A stretch of DNA of 64,000 bases from CAIXSE01 sp040769125 (GTDB lineage Bacteria > Actinomycetota > Thermoleophilia > UBA2241): contig JAXGLO010000001.1 of NCBI GenBank assembly GCA_040769125.1, positions 434,001 to 498,000 on the forward strand, written 5' to 3'. Positions 26,345 through 33,002 of this stretch are shown here, piece after piece. The position numbers and the translations under genes were made by a program. A model generated the notes under the pieces. It did not search any database, had not been told where the DNA came from, and was given only the letters and a program-made list of their open reading frames with translations. Each line of letters opens with the position of its first letter. Within the stretch, counting starts at the first letter, position 1.

Positions 26345-27190
26345 TTACCCCTGGCCGGTGAGTCTGTCGACGGCCGCCGCAACGCCCTCCGCCCAGTGCG
26401 GCAGCCGTGGGATTGGGCGCTCGCTGACGAGCGCCGAGAATGCCGGCCGCGACGCCGGCCGGTTCAGCTCGGCGGCCGTAATGGGCACGACGGGGACGTC
26501 GATGCCGGCGAGTCGCACGATCTCGCGCGCCAACTCGTACCATGAGCAGTAGCCGCTGCCTGCCATGTGATACAGGCCCGGCGAGAGGTCGGCGCGAAGG
26601 GCCTCGTCGACGGCGGCCGCGAGGTGGCCGGCGTACGTGGGCGAGCTCACTTGATCGTCGACGACGCGCAGGGGCTCGCCAGACGCAGCCTTCGTGCGGG
26701 CGGCCGCGAGGATCGTCTTCACGAAGTTGTGGCCGGTCTCGCTGAACAGGCTCGCGGTGCGGATGACGGTGCCGTGCACCCAGCCGAGCACCGCCTCTTC
26801 GCCGAGAAGCTTCGTGCGGCCGTACTCGTTGAGAGGGTTGGTGGCGTCGCTCTCGACGTACGGCGCGCCTTTGGCGCCGTCGAAGACGTAGTCGGTGCTG
26901 AAGGAGACGACTGTCGTGTGCGTGCCGCGCACCGCGCGGACGATGTTGCGCGTGCCGTCGGCGTTGACGGCCTCTGCCGTCTCGGCGTCGGCCTCGGCGC
27001 CGTCGACGTCGGTGTAGGCGGCGCAGTGCAGGATGACGTCCGGGCCGAAACCGCGCACCGCCCTCGAGACGGCCTCCGCGTCGCGGATGTCGATGATCTC
27101 CTCGTGGCTGAGGAAGATCTCGCCGTCGAGGCGTTCGGCGAACGCCGTGGCGAGCTGTCCCTCGGCGCCTGTGATGAACCAGCGCGGCAT
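26345..27190 (-). CDS. rmlD: dTDP-4-dehydrorhamnose reductase
   Basis: A 281-residue extended SDR. ITGAEGQLATAF is the glycine-rich NAD(P) loop (slightly altered GxxGxxG), then HCAAYTDVDGAEAD, STDYVFDG and the active-site YGRTKLLGE (Y-x-x-x-K). It reduces the 4-keto group in the final step to dTDP-L-rhamnose. The ATG at 27190 lies 17 nt after the rmlC stop. Confidence 0.93.
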   Translation of the reverse strand: MPRWFITGAEGQLATAFAERLDGEIFLSHEEIIDIRDAEAVSRAVRGFGPDVILHCAAYTDVDGAEADAETAEAVNADGTRNIVRAVRGTHTTVVSFSTDYVFDGAKGAPYVESDATNPLNEYGRTKLLGEEAVLGWVHGTVIRTASLFSETGHNFVKTILAAARTKAASGEPLRVVDDQVSSPTYAGHLAAAVDEALRADLSPGLYHMAGSGYCSWYELAREIVRLAGIDVPVVPITAAELNRPASRPAFSALVSERPIPRLPHWAEGVAAAVDRLTGQG

Positions 27191-27207
27191 GACCTCGCGG
27201 GCCGCGC

Positions 27208-27696
27208 CTAGCGCAGCCGCACGCCCCAGTCGTAGGCGATGTGGGGCGTGTCGTGCGGCAGCTCGCGCTGGTCGGGGGCGTCGTACTTGTAGACCTCGGT
27301 GGGTGCGTTGACGACGAAGGCCTCCTCGACGCTCACGCACTTCCAGCCGTGCCAGATGCCCGGCGGCACGCGCACGAGCGTGGGGTTGTGCTCGCCGATG
27401 AAGAGCTCCATGAGCTCGCCGGCCGTGGGGCTGGGCTCGTGCCCGGGGGCGGCCGCGCCGCCTGCGGCCCCGCGGCCGTCGTACAGCGCGATCTTGAGCA
27501 TCCCCTTGACGCAGACGATGTTGTCCCACTGCGCGTCGTGCAGGTGCCAGCCCTTGACGATCCCCGGGTAGGTGGTCGTCATATAGAGCTGGCCGAACCG
27601 GATGAAGAGCTCGTCGTCGTTGCGCAGGCACTCCATGAGGCGACCGCGCTCGTCGGGGATCACCCGGAGCTTCTTGGTCATCACGCCGTCGATCAT
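27208..27696 (-). CDS. rmlC: dTDP-4-dehydrorhamnose 3,5-epimerase-like cupin
   Basis: A 162-residue cupin. DERGRLMECLR, GIVKGWHLHDAQWDNIVCVKG and VPPGIWHGWKC resemble RmlC; the catalytic His is in GWHLH. It is a little shorter than classical RmlC (about 180), as in the actinobacterial/archaeal subgroup. The gene order A-C-D-B makes the assignment firm. Residues about 76-90 are a low-complexity Gly/Ala insertion. Confidence 0.9.
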   Translation of the reverse strand: MIDGVMTKKLRVIPDERGRLMECLRNDDELFIRFGQLYMTTTYPGIVKGWHLHDAQWDNIVCVKGMLKIALYDGRGAAGGAAAPGHEPSPTAGELMELFIGEHNPTLVRVPPGIWHGWKCVSVEEAFVVNAPTEVYKYDAPDQRELPHDTPHIAYDWGVRLR

Positions 27697-27709
27697 GCGC
27701 CCTCCTCTC

Positions 27710-28774
27710 TCAGAAGACCCCGATCCAGCTCGAGTCGCCGACCATGAAGCGGTAGGCCACCGGCAGGGCTTCGCTGTGCGCGATCACGCAGTCGCGCCCG
27801 ATGAGGCTGTCGGCCATGCGCGCTCCCAGACGGCAGACGCGGCTGTTCTCGAGGATGATGGAGTGCTCGATCTCGGCCTGCTCCACGGTGACGCCGTCGC
27901 TGACGGAGCTGTAGGGGCCGATGAAGGAGTCGGTGAGCCGGCAGTCGCGGCCGATGACCACCGGGCCGCGGACGGTGCAGCGCTCGAGGCGGCTGCCTTC
28001 GCCGATCTGCACGGGTCCTTCGATCGTGCTCGCGACGGTCTCGCCGCGCACGTCGCGCTCGATCGTGCTGAGGATCAGGCGGTTCGCCTCGAGCATGTCG
28101 TCGAGCCTGCCGGTGTCCTTCCACCAGCCGGTGACGGTGTGCGGCTCCACGTGCAGGCCGCGGTCGATGAGGTGCTGGATCGCGTCGGTGATCTCGAGCT
28201 CGCCGCGGGCGGAGGGCTTGATGGCCTTGACGCTGGCGAAGACGGAGGGCGTGAAGAGGTAGACGCCGACGAGGGCCAGGTCGCTGCGCGGCTCGGCGGG
28301 CTTCTCGACGAGCCGCGTGACGCGGCCGCTGCCGTCCAGCTCGGCGATGCCGTAGGAGCTGGGGTCGGCGACCCGCTGCAGCAGGATCAGGGCGTCCGGC
28401 CGGTGCTCGTCGAAGGCGCGCACGAAGGGCTCGATGCCCTCCTTGAGCAGGTTGTCGCCGAGGTACATGACGAAGGGCTCGTCGCCCAGGAAGGCCTCGC
28501 TGATAAGCACCGCGTGCGCGAGGCCCAGTGGCGCTTCCTGCTGGAGGTAGGTGACCTCGAGGCCGAAGCGACTGCCGTCGCCGACGGCCGCCTCGATCTC
28601 GGCGTGCGTCTCGCCGACGACGATGCCGACCTCGCGGATGCCGGCCGCGCTCATCGCCTCCAGGCCGTAGAAGAGCACCGGCTTATTGGCCACCGGCACG
28701 AGCTGCTTGGCGGAGGTGTGCGTGATGGGGCGCAGACGTGTACCGGCGCCGCCGCTGAGGATGAGACCCTTCAT
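27710..28774 (-). CDS. rmlA: Glucose-1-phosphate thymidylyltransferase, long form
   Basis: A 354-residue nucleotidyltransferase. The signature GGAGTRLRPIT is at residues 8-18, with MYLGDNLL for the catalytic Asp and VEKPAEP and GELEITDAI further on. The C-terminal ~120 residues form a left-handed beta-helix of hexapeptide repeats (IEGPVQIGEGSRL and following), found in the long RmlA/RfbA type. It makes dTDP-glucose. The ATG at 28774 lies 30 nt after the leaderless small gene. Confidence 0.95.
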   Translation of the reverse strand: MKGLILSGGAGTRLRPITHTSAKQLVPVANKPVLFYGLEAMSAAGIREVGIVVGETHAEIEAAVGDGSRFGLEVTYLQQEAPLGLAHAVLISEAFLGDEPFVMYLGDNLLKEGIEPFVRAFDEHRPDALILLQRVADPSSYGIAELDGSGRVTRLVEKPAEPRSDLALVGVYLFTPSVFASVKAIKPSARGELEITDAIQHLIDRGLHVEPHTVTGWWKDTGRLDDMLEANRLILSTIERDVRGETVASTIEGPVQIGEGSRLERCTVRGPVVIGRDCRLTDSFIGPYSSVSDGVTVEQAEIEHSIILENSRVCRLGARMADSLIGRDCVIAHSEALPVAYRFMVGDSSWIGVF

Positions 28775-28804
28775 CTTCTGCGCACTGTTGCTCCGACGCT
28801 CGCT

Positions 28805-29080
28805 CTAGATGATCTCGTCGGCGCCCAGCTCGTCGTCGCTCTGGCAGGAGAGGAGATCGAGGACGCTCCCGTCGTCGATCGCCCGGCCCTCGAAGACGAC
28901 GTTGTCGCCGGCCCAGAGGATGACATGGGCGCCGGGGGGCAGACGCAGCGGCGCCCCGTCCCGCACGACATTGGTGAGCGTGGAGCGCTCGATGTCGCGC
29001 TTGACCTCGCAGCTCTCGATCGCGAACGGCTCGGCGTCGTCGAGCTGCAGGCGAGGCTCTCTGCTGGCGTCGATGATCAC
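28805..29080 (-). CDS. Hypothetical 91-residue protein heading the rhamnose operon
   Basis: I do not recognise a family. It is short, acidic and beta-rich by appearance (VVRDGAPLRLPPGAHVILWAGDNVVFEGRAIDD), ending DDELGADEII. The GTG at 29080 lies 8 nt below an extended -10 (TGC-TATACT), so the gene is probably leaderless. It is cotranscribed with rmlACDB (30-nt gap). The C-rich acidic end (SCQSDDE) gives no firm clue. Confidence 0.65.
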   Translation of the reverse strand: MIIDASREPRLQLDDAEPFAIESCEVKRDIERSTLTNVVRDGAPLRLPPGAHVILWAGDNVVFEGRAIDDGSVLDLLSCQSDDELGADEII

Positions 29081-29088
29081 GCGGCGGA

Positions 29089-29097
29089 GTATAGCAT
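29089..29097 (-). promoter_or_regulatory. Extended -10 promoter of the rml operon
   Basis: TGC-TATACT on the minus strand is an almost consensus extended -10. It ends 8 nt above the GTG at 29080 and probably drives the five-gene rhamnose operon as a leaderless mRNA. Confidence 0.6.
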
Positions 29098-29308
29098 CCC
29101 GGCTGTTCGTAGCGGATTAATGAACAGGATCCGAGCTCCTTCGCTGGCGTGACGGCGACGGCCATGCCGCCAGGCTCACTGGACTGCCGGGTGGCATTCG
29201 TTTCTGGCGCGAGATATCGGGATGCGCGTTCGACGCTCCGCTTACGCCATTCCCTAAAGCGCCCCCCTACTTACTTCGAGCAGGCAGGAAGAGCCGAGGA
29301 GGGGCAGC

Positions 29309-30190
29309 ATGAACCGCCAGCGCATCAGCCCGTCAGGCCGGGCGGCACGGACGTCGAGTGCGGGCGTGTGTCACGAAGCCGACAACATTGCTGCCTTGAC
29401 GGCCCTGTACCGTGAGCGGCTCATGGCTTCGCGGCTGCGTCGGTGGCAACGTCGCCGCCGTTCTCGCCGGCTGGCTCGGGTCGCCCGCCGCCTGATAGCG
29501 ACAGGATTCGTGTGCGTTCTGTGCCTTGAGGCTGTCTGGGGGGTTTCGATCGTCGTCAGGGGGCTCATGCCCTACGGTTTCGATCAGCGATGGCGGCCGA
29601 ATCGCACGCACACCTACACCAACGCGGCCCTGCGCTTTGAGTTCGAGCACCCGGCTCGTCTTGTCGTCAACACCATGTCGCCGGCCTCAGAGACAGGAGC
29701 GAGACTCCGGTTGTGCGTGCAGAATCCCGCGAATGGCGAGGATCATCTCTTCATCTGGGTTGGCGATTCATCGATTCCACCCTCGTGCGGACGTGGAGCG
29801 ATGGCGAGACTGGTGATCACGGCCGCGCCGCGGATGGCGAACGCCCTGCAGGACTGGTACGCGAAGATGAGCTCGGTCCTCCAGGTACGACAGCGTGGTT
29901 GCCATGTGGTGTGGATCGGTGGCGCACCCACCCTCCATTGGGCCGCACGTCTCAGCACGGACGGAGACGGACCGCTCCATATCGATCACTGGGAGTGCTT
30001 TGCGGCCGGCGGCGTGAGATTCACGGCCGTGTCCATCACTCGCCCGGGTCACGCAAGAGAGCGCCGGGAGTTGAGACGGGTCGTATTGTCCGCCACGTTC
30101 GACCATCCTTGGCCGGATCCGCATGGCTCGGTCTGGGTCGTTCGGCCGCGTTCGACGGGGCCCATCACCTCCACTACGGCGGTGCTCTGA
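29309..30190 (+). CDS. Hypothetical single-pass membrane protein
   Basis: A 293-residue protein of no recognised family. It has a very basic cytoplasmic N-terminus (RLRRWQRRRRSRRLARVARR, about 41-61), one transmembrane helix (about 62-86), and an extracytoplasmic beta-rich domain with three or four cysteines that may pair. The ATG at 29309 follows GAGGAGGGG, an excellent ribosome site. It lies 49 nt above the secreted metalloprotease-like gene and may be cotranscribed with it. Confidence 0.7.
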   Translation: MNRQRISPSGRAARTSSAGVCHEADNIAALTALYRERLMASRLRRWQRRRRSRRLARVARRLIATGFVCVLCLEAVWGVSIVVRGLMPYGFDQRWRPNRTHTYTNAALRFEFEHPARLVVNTMSPASETGARLRLCVQNPANGEDHLFIWVGDSSIPPSCGRGAMARLVITAAPRMANALQDWYAKMSSVLQVRQRGCHVVWIGGAPTLHWAARLSTDGDGPLHIDHWECFAAGGVRFTAVSITRPGHARERRELRRVVLSATFDHPWPDPHGSVWVVRPRSTGPITSTTAVL

Positions 30191-30239
30191 TAATGGCGGG
30201 GCAGGCGTGGAGCCAGCTCTCTGGGGGAAGAGGGGGGAC

Positions 30240-31637
30240 ATGAGAGCTCATTCAGTCAGCCGGTTGAGGGCAGCGGTAAGGCGTACGGCCGGCGCCTCGT
30301 TCGTCGCTGTCGCGCTCCTCGCGTGCCTGCTGCTCCTGCCCGGATCGTCGTGGGCGGGATCTTGCGGCTCGGGATCGCTGCCGGGCTCGTCTGTGATGCC
30401 GAGCCTCTCCGCCGCTCCTCCGGTGACCACGTGGCGCGTTCTCCTGTTGATCTTCCGCGAGACGGACGCCGACTACCGTGCCCAGGACGGCACGACGGGG
30501 CACCTGAGCGCGACGCTCCCGCAGTCCGACATCGACGAGATGCTCTCCACCTTTCGAGATCGCGCGATGCTCGATGTCGTCGAGTGGTCGAGCAACCAGG
30601 CGGCCTGGGATGTCGAGGTGCAGTATCCGGCTCAGCCGATCCGGAGGCTCTCGTCTCTCGATGCGCGCAACAGCTGGCCGGACTCCTCCTGCATCGACGA
30701 GGCCCTCGCGCGGTACTTCATTCCGGGCTATCACGATGCCGTGCTCGTCTACTGGCGGGCCGACGACGGCGTCGTCAATGTCCAGCCGGACGCCTGGGGG
30801 CTGGCCGTCAGCGGGCGCAACAGCGATCGCTCCCGGTTCGCCTACATCGCCGTCTGCAAGCCCGCGGATGGGACCTGGCCACTCGATGGCGGTCAGGTCT
30901 GGATCCACGAGTGGCTGCATCCGGTCTGCGAGCTCTATCGGGATCTGGGCTACCGTCTGCCGCTGGGCGACGCCGACGGTGCCGGGTCGCACGGCTACGT
31001 GTGGGACCAGCCGCCATACAAGGGATGGGGCGCCTACTACGCCGACCTGATGAACGCCAGGGTGCTGGAGGACGGCGTCTACACCGGGATTTCGGCGGAG
31101 GCGTGGCGGCGAGGGACCTTCTGCAGCGCCCGGCCGGTCATCGACGGCCTGGCGCCTTCTTCCGGTCGCTCAGGGACGCCTGTCGCCATTGCGGGCGCCG
31201 GCTTCACCGGCGCCACGAGCGTAAGGATAGGCACGCAAAAGGCGGCCTTCACCGTCGAATCGAACTCGAGCATCACGGCGCGCGTCCCCGACGGCGCGTC
31301 ATCCGGCAAGGTCACGGTGGAGACTCCAGCGGGCCTTGCGACGAGCGCCGCCACGTTCACCGTGACCCGGCCCAAGGTCCCTCCGAGGATCGCCGCCCTC
31401 TCGCGCCAGTCCGGTCGGCGTGGGGCGCTCGTCGTCATCATCGGCAGGGGCTTCCGCTCGAGTCGCGGCCGAGGCTATGTCAGATTCGGCGCGGCCAGGT
31501 GCCTCAGATACGCCTCGTGGAGCAACACACGCATCAAGTGCAGGGTGCCGGCCAAAGCTGCCTTGGGCAGGGTGTACGTCAAGGTGCGGACCGCCGGCGG
31601 CACGAGCAACGGAAAGGTGTTCAGGGTGCGACGCTGA
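30240..31637 (+). CDS. Secreted HExxH metalloprotease-like protein with two IPT/TIG domains
   Basis: About 465 residues. It has a signal peptide (hydrophobic FVAVALLACLLLLPGSSWA) and a catalytic-looking domain with WIHEWLHPVCELY, a zinc-metalloprotease HExxH with a possible third ligand in the GDADGAGSHGY loop. Then come two immunoglobulin-like IPT/TIG domains (from PVIDGLAPSSG and PRIAALSRQSG), each with the typical P-x-x-G-x-x-G-x-x-V-x-I-x-G-x-G-F pattern. The ATG at 30240 follows AGAGGGGGG. Peptidase activity is inferred only from HExxH; the substrate is unknown. Confidence 0.75.
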   Translation: MRAHSVSRLRAAVRRTAGASFVAVALLACLLLLPGSSWAGSCGSGSLPGSSVMPSLSAAPPVTTWRVLLLIFRETDADYRAQDGTTGHLSATLPQSDIDEMLSTFRDRAMLDVVEWSSNQAAWDVEVQYPAQPIRRLSSLDARNSWPDSSCIDEALARYFIPGYHDAVLVYWRADDGVVNVQPDAWGLAVSGRNSDRSRFAYIAVCKPADGTWPLDGGQVWIHEWLHPVCELYRDLGYRLPLGDADGAGSHGYVWDQPPYKGWGAYYADLMNARVLEDGVYTGISAEAWRRGTFCSARPVIDGLAPSSGRSGTPVAIAGAGFTGATSVRIGTQKAAFTVESNSSITARVPDGASSGKVTVETPAGLATSAATFTVTRPKVPPRIAALSRQSGRRGALVVIIGRGFRSSRGRGYVRFGAARCLRYASWSNTRIKCRVPAKAALGRVYVKVRTAGGTSNGKVFRVRR

Positions 31638-31685
31638 GCGCCACAGCAGCCTGCCGTATGTCTCCGGCTCAGACGAGACGCCCAA

Positions 31686-31817
31686 TCACTTCTTGCCTGA
31701 CCCCCCGCATAAGGGGCACGTCACCCTCACCTGCAGTCCCGCCTTCTCGGGGTCCTTCTCAGTCCACATGTAGCCCTTGCCTTGGCACATAGTGCACTTG
31801 TCAGTGTCTTTGCCCAC
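31686..31817 (-). CDS. Small zinc-ribbon protein (DnaJ-like CxxCxGxG), 43 residues
   Basis: The GTG at 31817 is preceded by AAGGAGGAG at good spacing. The frame encodes 43 residues with two Cys pairs, KCTMCQGKGY and CPLCGGSGKK, the CxxCxGxG pattern of DnaJ-type zinc centres. It ends at TGA 31686. Its strong ribosome site and paired motifs argue that it is real despite the size. Its role is unknown; similar one-knuckle proteins bind zinc and act as redox or assembly adaptors. Confidence 0.75.
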   Translation of the reverse strand: MGKDTDKCTMCQGKGYMWTEKDPEKAGLQVRVTCPLCGGSGKK

Positions 31818-31881
31818 AGTGGCTCCTCCTTGCTTCGGACCTGCTCCAGCGCCTGCCTCGATGACGCCGGCGTCGGGTACA

Positions 31882-32700
31882 TTACTCTGCCTTTACTGCC
31901 CCTGCAGCAAAGCGGGCCACGCCGACGAGCCCAGCCTCGCGTCCGTAGGGTGACAGCGTCACGTTGGGCCGTTGGTTGTGCAAGAAGTCGGGTAGTCCCT
32001 GCCTGAACTCGCGCTCGAAGGCGCTCCGCATCTCAACCCAATGATTGGCTGCGAATCCACCGCTGATGGTGATGGAGCGAAGCATGAATGCACCGCTCAG
32101 CTGGGCGAGCAGGGCTCCGAGTCGGTAGCCGAATTGCTCAGCGGCTCTTCGCTCGCCCAGCTCGACGACCAGCTCCTCGTAGCCCGGTCGACCAAGCGCC
32201 GACCATGCTTCCTTACAGGAAGCGCGGGTCGGCAGTCGCAGCACACCTAGCTCGAGCGGCCGCGACTCGCGTGTTCGGAGGATGCGTCCGCGGCTATCCG
32301 CGATTGCTATGCCAAGGCCTGTTCCCAGGGCTACGGCCATCAGCGGAAGTGTGCGGTCGCCGATGTGCGCGCATAGATGGGATTCGGCGTCATTCAGAAC
32401 AGACACCTTGACATGCGGAACGAGCGCCCGAAAGTTGTCGGCTAAGGGGTGCCCAACCCATCCGGTGACGGCGCAGTGCTCGACACGTCCGCGGCGGGCA
32501 TCGACGACCCCAGCACACGACACCGCAAGGCAGTCTACGTCCAGGTTCACCTGCGACAACAGCCACGTCTCGAACTTCTGCCAATCAGGGGGGCGGCCGA
32601 TTCTTGCGCTGTGACTGCAGGCGCTCAGCGCTCGGCTCTTTGCAGTAAAGACGGCGGTCTTGACGCCGCTGCCGCCGATGTCGATTGCCAGAATGCGCAT
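31882..32700 (-). CDS. ROK-family sugar kinase (glucokinase-like)
   Basis: A 272-residue ASKHA-fold kinase. Phosphate 1 is AIDIGGSGVKTAVF at the N-terminus. VSCAGVVDARRGRVEHCAVTGW holds the region before the catalytic base, VLNDAESHLCAHIG contains the conserved Asp, and VALGTGLGIAIADSRGR is the phosphate 2 loop. The CxCGxxGC zinc motif of many ROK proteins is not visible, so it resembles the shorter polyphosphate/ATP glucokinase branch. The ATG at 32700 puts the strand at residue 2; the ribosome site is weak (AGGT). Confidence 0.8.
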   Translation of the reverse strand: MRILAIDIGGSGVKTAVFTAKSRALSACSHSARIGRPPDWQKFETWLLSQVNLDVDCLAVSCAGVVDARRGRVEHCAVTGWVGHPLADNFRALVPHVKVSVLNDAESHLCAHIGDRTLPLMAVALGTGLGIAIADSRGRILRTRESRPLELGVLRLPTRASCKEAWSALGRPGYEELVVELGERRAAEQFGYRLGALLAQLSGAFMLRSITISGGFAANHWVEMRSAFEREFRQGLPDFLHNQRPNVTLSPYGREAGLVGVARFAAGAVKAE

Positions 32701-32861
32701 GCGACCTAATCTCACGGAGACAATGGCCTGAGCTGATCTGCGCCGGCTGCCCCGCTCTTCGCGATTTTCCGTGCAGATAGTGTCAACAGGCGAGAGGCTG
32801 AATGAGGGTGCTTCCGGCATCTTAGCGCACCATCGTGCACGACTCACGAACCCGAAGTGTG

Positions 32862-32870
32862 TGGTATGTT
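32862..32870 (+). promoter_or_regulatory. Extended -10 promoter of the STAND/Clp operon
   Basis: TGG-TATGTT is an extended -10 about 97 nt above the small leader frame at 32967. No -35 consensus is clear. Confidence 0.4.
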
Positions 32871-32966
32871 CGGACGCGCGCTGGTAGAGAGAGTTGATGC
32901 GGAGGAATGCTGGCGCCGCGCTATGCCGCAAACCCCAGCCTGCCCATCGCGATGAGGAGGACATAC

Positions 32967-33002
32967 ATGAGGCGTAGCTCACGCCGGGAGCCGCGGAGCT
33001 GA
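32967..33002 (+). CDS. 11-codon arginine-rich leader peptide coupled to the STAND gene
   Basis: ATG at 32967 has GAGGAGG 6 nt upstream, a far better ribosome site than the one of the STAND gene itself. It encodes MRRSSRREPRS and stops at TGA 33000-33002, whose A is the first base of the STAND ATG (TGATG). Five of eleven residues are Arg. Translational coupling is likely; control by arginyl-tRNA supply or ribosome stalling is speculative. Confidence 0.5.
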   Translation: MRRSSRREPRS

